Shown here piece after piece: positions 60,264 to 64,000 of a DNA stretch of 64,000 bases; the stretch's first letter is position 1; each line of letters opens with the position of its first letter. Below the pieces are notes generated by a model that worked only from the letters and a program-made list of their open reading frames with translations, searched no databases and was not told where the DNA came from. The translations under genes and the position numbers were made by a program. The stretch spans positions 48,332,636-48,396,635 of the forward strand of contig OZ020589.1 in assembly GCA_963971535.1 (NCBI GenBank), written 5' to 3'. Source of the DNA: Notolepis coatsorum. Lineage: Eukaryota; Chordata; Actinopteri; Aulopiformes; Paralepididae.

Positions 60264-61213
60264 CACTTTAACTGCCGGGAAACGCTTTACAGCGTCATTC
60301 CCGGCCATGCTCAAGTTGCCGAAGGACGCTTTACAGCGTCTTTAATATCAATATTTCAAAAATCTGTGATCGGATTCATATTTCCCCTCCGCTGGCCTGA
60401 GATCCACCAGGAGGACCCACTGAGCTCTCTGGCGGTTCAGGAGCGCCATCTGGTGGCCGATCGGCGCAATCGCCAAACAGGAAGTGCTGTGGAGGTTGTG
60501 CTGGTCGGCCATATTACTTCCGGGCACTCGGTTTGGCTGCCGGCACTCTGGCTCGTCACAATATATAGCGATCCATTGCCAATAACTCGATAAACAACAT
60601 GATTTGGACGTATATAGTATTATACAAGCTGGAAATGGTTCATCAGGATAAACATCCCATAATCGAAAACGGTCTACACCACGCTGATCGTCCAACGGCG
60701 CGAGGAAGATCCGGTAAGATTCAGCGTTATTTTTGATCGTGTTCCATATAAACTGTTATGATGAACATATGACCCACACTAGATGAATGATATAACGCTG
60801 CCCACGGAATTATAAACGATCCCCCGCCCATCCGGTCATCATCAGATCATACGTAGATCATTCTAGAAGTACGTCCAATTGAAATTTTTTATATCGCCCC
60901 GATTGCCATCAAACTGTATTTCATCATCAATATAATGCATTTGGGGCTATAGATCACGTTCTGGAGAAAGCTGCAGAAAGAGATGAAAACATACTTATAC
61001 ATTAGACCATACTTTACTATGAATATGTGAATGAAAAAGTTTAACGTTGCTACACAATGAACAATACATATAGGACTTTGAATGGGCCCTAATAATGGCA
61101 ATGTAGCAATAGAATTTAAAAAGTTATAGCCATGCAAAGAAGGGGTACTTCTCCATAGACAAATAGAGCTGGCAATCTATGGTATATCATGAATTTAACC
61201 CATGGCACCCAAA
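60264..61213. mobile_element. piggyBac-like non-autonomous element
   Basis: TTAA at 60260-60263 and 61214-61217, inside a LINE tail that continues taataaagttttcaatcaat. The left end is CACTTTAACTGCC. Internal blocks (cgataaacaacatgatttgg, gttatagccatgcaaagaag) match the copies at 40585, 46117 and 10201. Confidence 0.85.
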
Positions 61214-61881
61214 TTAATAAAGTTTTCAATCAATCAAGGCGGTAGGAATACATACGTTTACACTTCATCCTACTCCTGCTTGTTTGTTTTTTAATCTGTT
61301 TATTACTTATTTTTTATTATTTATTTTCAATTTATGTTCGAAATAAATAAACGCATTCATTCAAGATATTGTGTGAGCAAAAGTATAGTTAATTTACTCA
61401 TACAGTATGTACATCCTCTGGCCTCGCGCGGATCTCACAGCTGTGCCCGCACAGTGCAATACTCCAATTCAGCCATTGGCAATTCAGCCATTGGGTGGGT
61501 GGCGCTGCTGAGCGGCCCTCACAGCGCGGCCGTCAGCGCGGCCCTGAGAGCGCCACTGGCTCTGCGGTTCTGCAGCTGCATGCTTCTCCGGGAGTCCGGG
61601 GTGATAATCTGGCACGCTGCGTAAAAAGTCGCACGCCTGACATATCGGCATGTAACTCGAGAACCGAGGCACGGATTCTGGCGATTCAGATGGCATTCGA
61701 ACGGCAACGAATGGCGCTTTAATTCTGTAATTTATATGTTCGGCGAAAAATGCAGTCCCGAGCCTTCAGATGCTCGCAAAGGGCCGTGAAACTGAAACTG
61801 TAAAACAATGAAACCCGGACATTTCCATGAATTTATAACCCCCCCCCCCCGGACGCCCCGGACAGGGCGTGAAAAGAGGAC

Positions 61882-62774
61882 CAGAGTTTCCGTTAGCCGG
61901 TAATTACCGGTATTTGACCGGCAAAATCTGTTGAAGTCCGACATATTTAATCTCTCCGGTCTTAATGTCCGGTGAAAATAATTCCCTCTAAGCACAATTT
62001 GATTATTTGAATTGTATTAAAATAGGCTAAAATTAAATAGCCTATGCGATGAACGAAACAATCATTACATTTGTTTCATCGTTGCTTCACCAAGCGGGTC
62101 TAATAATGACAACGATGTGTCAGCGGGAGCTTGGTGGTAGATTTGCGAGTGCATGCAGCTGCAGAGCCACAGAACCCACCAGCTGTGCCGGCACAGTGCA
62201 GTACTCCAATTCAGCCATTGGCAATTCAGCTGTTGGGTGGGGGGCGCTGCTGAGCATTCCCCAGATAGGGCCTGAAAACAGCTGAATCTGCGGCTCTGCA
62301 GCGGCATACTCTCGCAAATAAGTCGTTGGGAGGTGGAGAGTCATCACGCAAACCCACGATAATGTTGCCGTGTCTCTCTGCCAAATTTCTCAGTTCTTCG
62401 CTTGATATAATTAATACAAATGTCCAATATAACGGAATTCGTTAGCTCATAATGTGATTATAACAGACTGCTGTTTATTAATGTCGGGCCGACTGCCCAC
62501 CGACACCTATTTGATTTAAAGTCAGCAGCAGCACGGAGTCTCGGGACTTATTTTATTTGGAATATAATGACTGTATACGCAAAAGTAGCCTAGTTTTAAG
62601 TTAAAATATTATAAATCTACATGCCTTGAGGATGTCATTCTTTATATACTGTAGCCTGCCTATCAATTGTTTTTAAGCTCAATAAACTCTGACCGGAATT
62701 TCTCTCATTTGACCGGTAGATTTAAATCTACCGGACCCTGAGACCGGCAACAATTTATTCTAACGGAAACCCTG
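61882..62774. mobile_element. hAT element, family CCGGTAATTACCGG, copy 2, TSD aagaggac
   Basis: Ends CAGAGTTTCCGTTAGCCGGT ... TCTAACGGAAACCCTG, flanked by aagaggac at 61874-61881 and 62775-62782. Homologous to 32069-33270 but lacking its microsatellites. Confidence 0.92.
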
Positions 62775-63334
62775 AAGAGGACATGTCCGGGCAAAAGAGG
62801 ACGTTTGGTCACCCTATATAACATTGATTCGATGCATATTCAAGCCCCTGGCTTGCATCGCATGAGGGCATGCTGAATGTGATTTGACCAAAGCAGAGTA
62901 TACAAATAGGGTCCAGCTGCAGCGCCGGAGAATCCTGGCTGTAGCTGGAGGCTACTCGAGTACACACAGACAGTGGAGCTGTTAGCAGTGCTAAGCATTA
63001 GCGATAGCGAGCATTTTGACTTGTTGCGTGGTGGCGATGTCTCGCAGATAATACAACTACAAGTATGATCATATAATATATATTTGATTAAATTAAAAAA
63101 AATTTATATATATATATATATATATATATACCGTATATATATATATTTTTTTTTTTTTATAAAACCAAAAGCGATTGGTATCGGATATGGCTCATAGACG
63201 ATCGGTGGCAAAAAACGTGATCGGGGCATCCCTAATTACTGTATGAAGCATACAGAAAAAAGCATTTCATGATAAAGTATTCTGTATTTTACTATGATGA
63301 TTAATAAACAAACTTGAACTTGAAACTTGAGATG

Positions 63335-63455
63335 GTGTGTACTGTAGTATATGTTAGGGCTGGATGATAGTACAGTGTGTACTGTAGTATATGTTAGGGC
63401 TGGATGATAGTACACAGTGTGTACTGTAGTATATGTTAGGGCTGGATGATAATAC
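63335..63455. repeat. Three-unit tandem repeat, period 40-42 bp
   Basis: Unit gtgtgtactgtagtatatgt + tagggctggatgatag repeated three times just 3' of the LINE tail. Confidence 0.9.
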
Positions 63456-63655
63456 TGTTTTCAGAACATTCAGATGCAGCATAATATGGGTAAAGACTGT
63501 ACGGCTGCAGCTAATAACATAAGTTACCATTTAAGTAATATTATTACAGATACGATTTTTTTGTTTTTGTTTGGATGACAATCATCCTTACAGCCCAAAA
63601 AATTAAATAAAAAATATTTATTTTCTCCTACTTCTCTCTGTCCTGTCCTCTCTAG

Positions 63656-63753
63656 GTAATCCTCTGTCCCTGGTGGACTTGGTACCTGTGCTTCAGAAAA
63701 CTCTAAAGGATGAATCCTCCGTCACCTGTAAGCTGGCCTGCTCTGCAGTCAGG
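63656..63753 (+). CDS. htt: htt exon 18
   Basis: 98 bp (human size): (G)[32 protein letters not shown], ending phase 0 at [24 protein letters not shown] is identical to the human stretch as I recall it. The remaining ~49 htt exons would lie to the right of the window. Confidence 0.96.
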
Positions 63754-64000
63754 GTAAGCGAGCATGTCTGTTTGAACCATGTTGAACCTCTCGAGTATTT
63801 ATTTATTTATCTACGTATAACTTCATTTGTGGATTAAAAGAATGCATCTAAAATGTGATTGTGTATTGTGACTTGTGTGTGTGACTTGTGTGTATCTGAC
63901 CGTGTTTGTGTGTATCAGCACTGTATCATGACAGTGTGTTTATACAGAGATATTTGGACATTGACAACATTTTCACAATTCTGGCTCTGTACACCACCAC
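63754..64000. other. htt intron 18, start
   Basis: GT-rich sequence. A possible exon-19 start at 63920 (tttgtgtgtatcag then HCIMTVC) is described under findings. The final ~55 bases do not look like huntingtin coding sequence. Confidence 0.5.

Larger units (their letters stand above)
58061..62816. mobile_element. hAT element (AGGGTGACCA ends), TSD tataacat
   Basis: Ends AGGGTGACCA ... TGGTCACCCTA, flanked by tataacat at 58053-58060 and 62817-62824. Contains a possible piggyBac left end at 58261 (TTAA then CACTTTCGCGACC; no right partner found), a tandem 267-bp duplication, a LINE end with a piggyBac-like element, and another hAT. No transposase seen. Confidence 0.88.
54945..63234. mobile_element. 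hAT element, family TAGGGATGCCCCGATC, copy 3, with many nested insertions
   Basis: TSD attactgt at 54937-54944 and 63235-63242. Ends TAGGGATGCCCCGATC ... GATCGGGGCATCCCTA. Its own sequence (54945-55213, 56163-56406, 57990-58052, 62825-63234) matches 35996-36897 in reverse orientation. Everything else is later insertion, so an element of about 1 kb has grown to 8.29 kb. Confidence 0.93.
54459..63655. other. htt intron 17, nearly all nested mobile DNA
   Basis: A sense L2-type LINE end (54500-54944 and 63243-63330) is split by an 8.29-kb hAT insertion (54945-63234), which holds a second hAT (55222-56154), a LINE-like insertion with a SINE in it (56416-57980) and a third hAT (58061-62816). The last contains a LINE end split by a piggyBac-like element and a fourth hAT. 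Between 63335 and 63455 lies a 3-unit tandem repeat. Confidence 0.8.

Overview
This is vertebrate nuclear DNA, almost certainly from a ray-finned fish. Genes are split into short exons with GT-AG introns. Microsatellites ((CA)n, (GA)n, (CT)n) are dense. The interspersed repeats are typical of teleosts: hAT and piggyBac non-autonomous elements, L2/Rex-like LINE tails, tRNA-derived SINEs, and BEL/Pao and Ty1/copia remnants. No bacterial-type genes, CRISPR arrays or functional tRNA/rRNA genes were seen.

Two genes lie head to tail on the + strand. The first is the 3' end of a G-protein-coupled-receptor kinase, best read as grk4: five coding exons between 3341 and 14508, from the late kinase domain to the stop codon. 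The second is the 5' third of huntingtin (htt): eighteen constitutive coding exons from 21884 to 63753, plus one candidate extra cassette exon. The GRK4-HTT neighbourhood is the order known from human 4p16.3, which supports both names. Exon joins were checked by phase, and every junction listed keeps the frame.

Layout: 1-2179, antisense copia element with a 5' LTR, in a grk4 intron; 2216-2808, piggyBac-like element; 3341-14508, grk4 exons, with an intron carrying a SINE, a hAT element and a piggyBac-like element; 14509-21420, 3' UTR and intergenic DNA with a 51-bp minisatellite, a foldback element and LINE tails; 21420-21883, probable htt promoter/5' UTR; 21884-35205, htt exon 1 and a 13-kb intron largely filled by a broken BEL/Pao element with several later insertions; 35206-39934, htt exons 2-8; 39935-45072, intron 8 with a five-level nest of transposons; 45073-54458, exons 9-17; 54459-63655, intron 17, nearly all one 8.3-kb hAT insertion containing at least six further insertions; 63656-63753, exon 18.

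Most noteworthy: (i) a 69-bp tandem repeat that has copied a grk4 splice donor five times; (ii) an in-frame serine-rich candidate exon in htt that would split the caspase-6 site; (iii) two GC-AG introns; (iv) six donors that run within a few bases into CA repeats; (v) about a dozen hAT insertions whose 8-bp target duplications can be read directly, giving a relative chronology. Transposon classes were assigned from terminal repeats, target-site length and protein motifs read by eye; no database search was possible.
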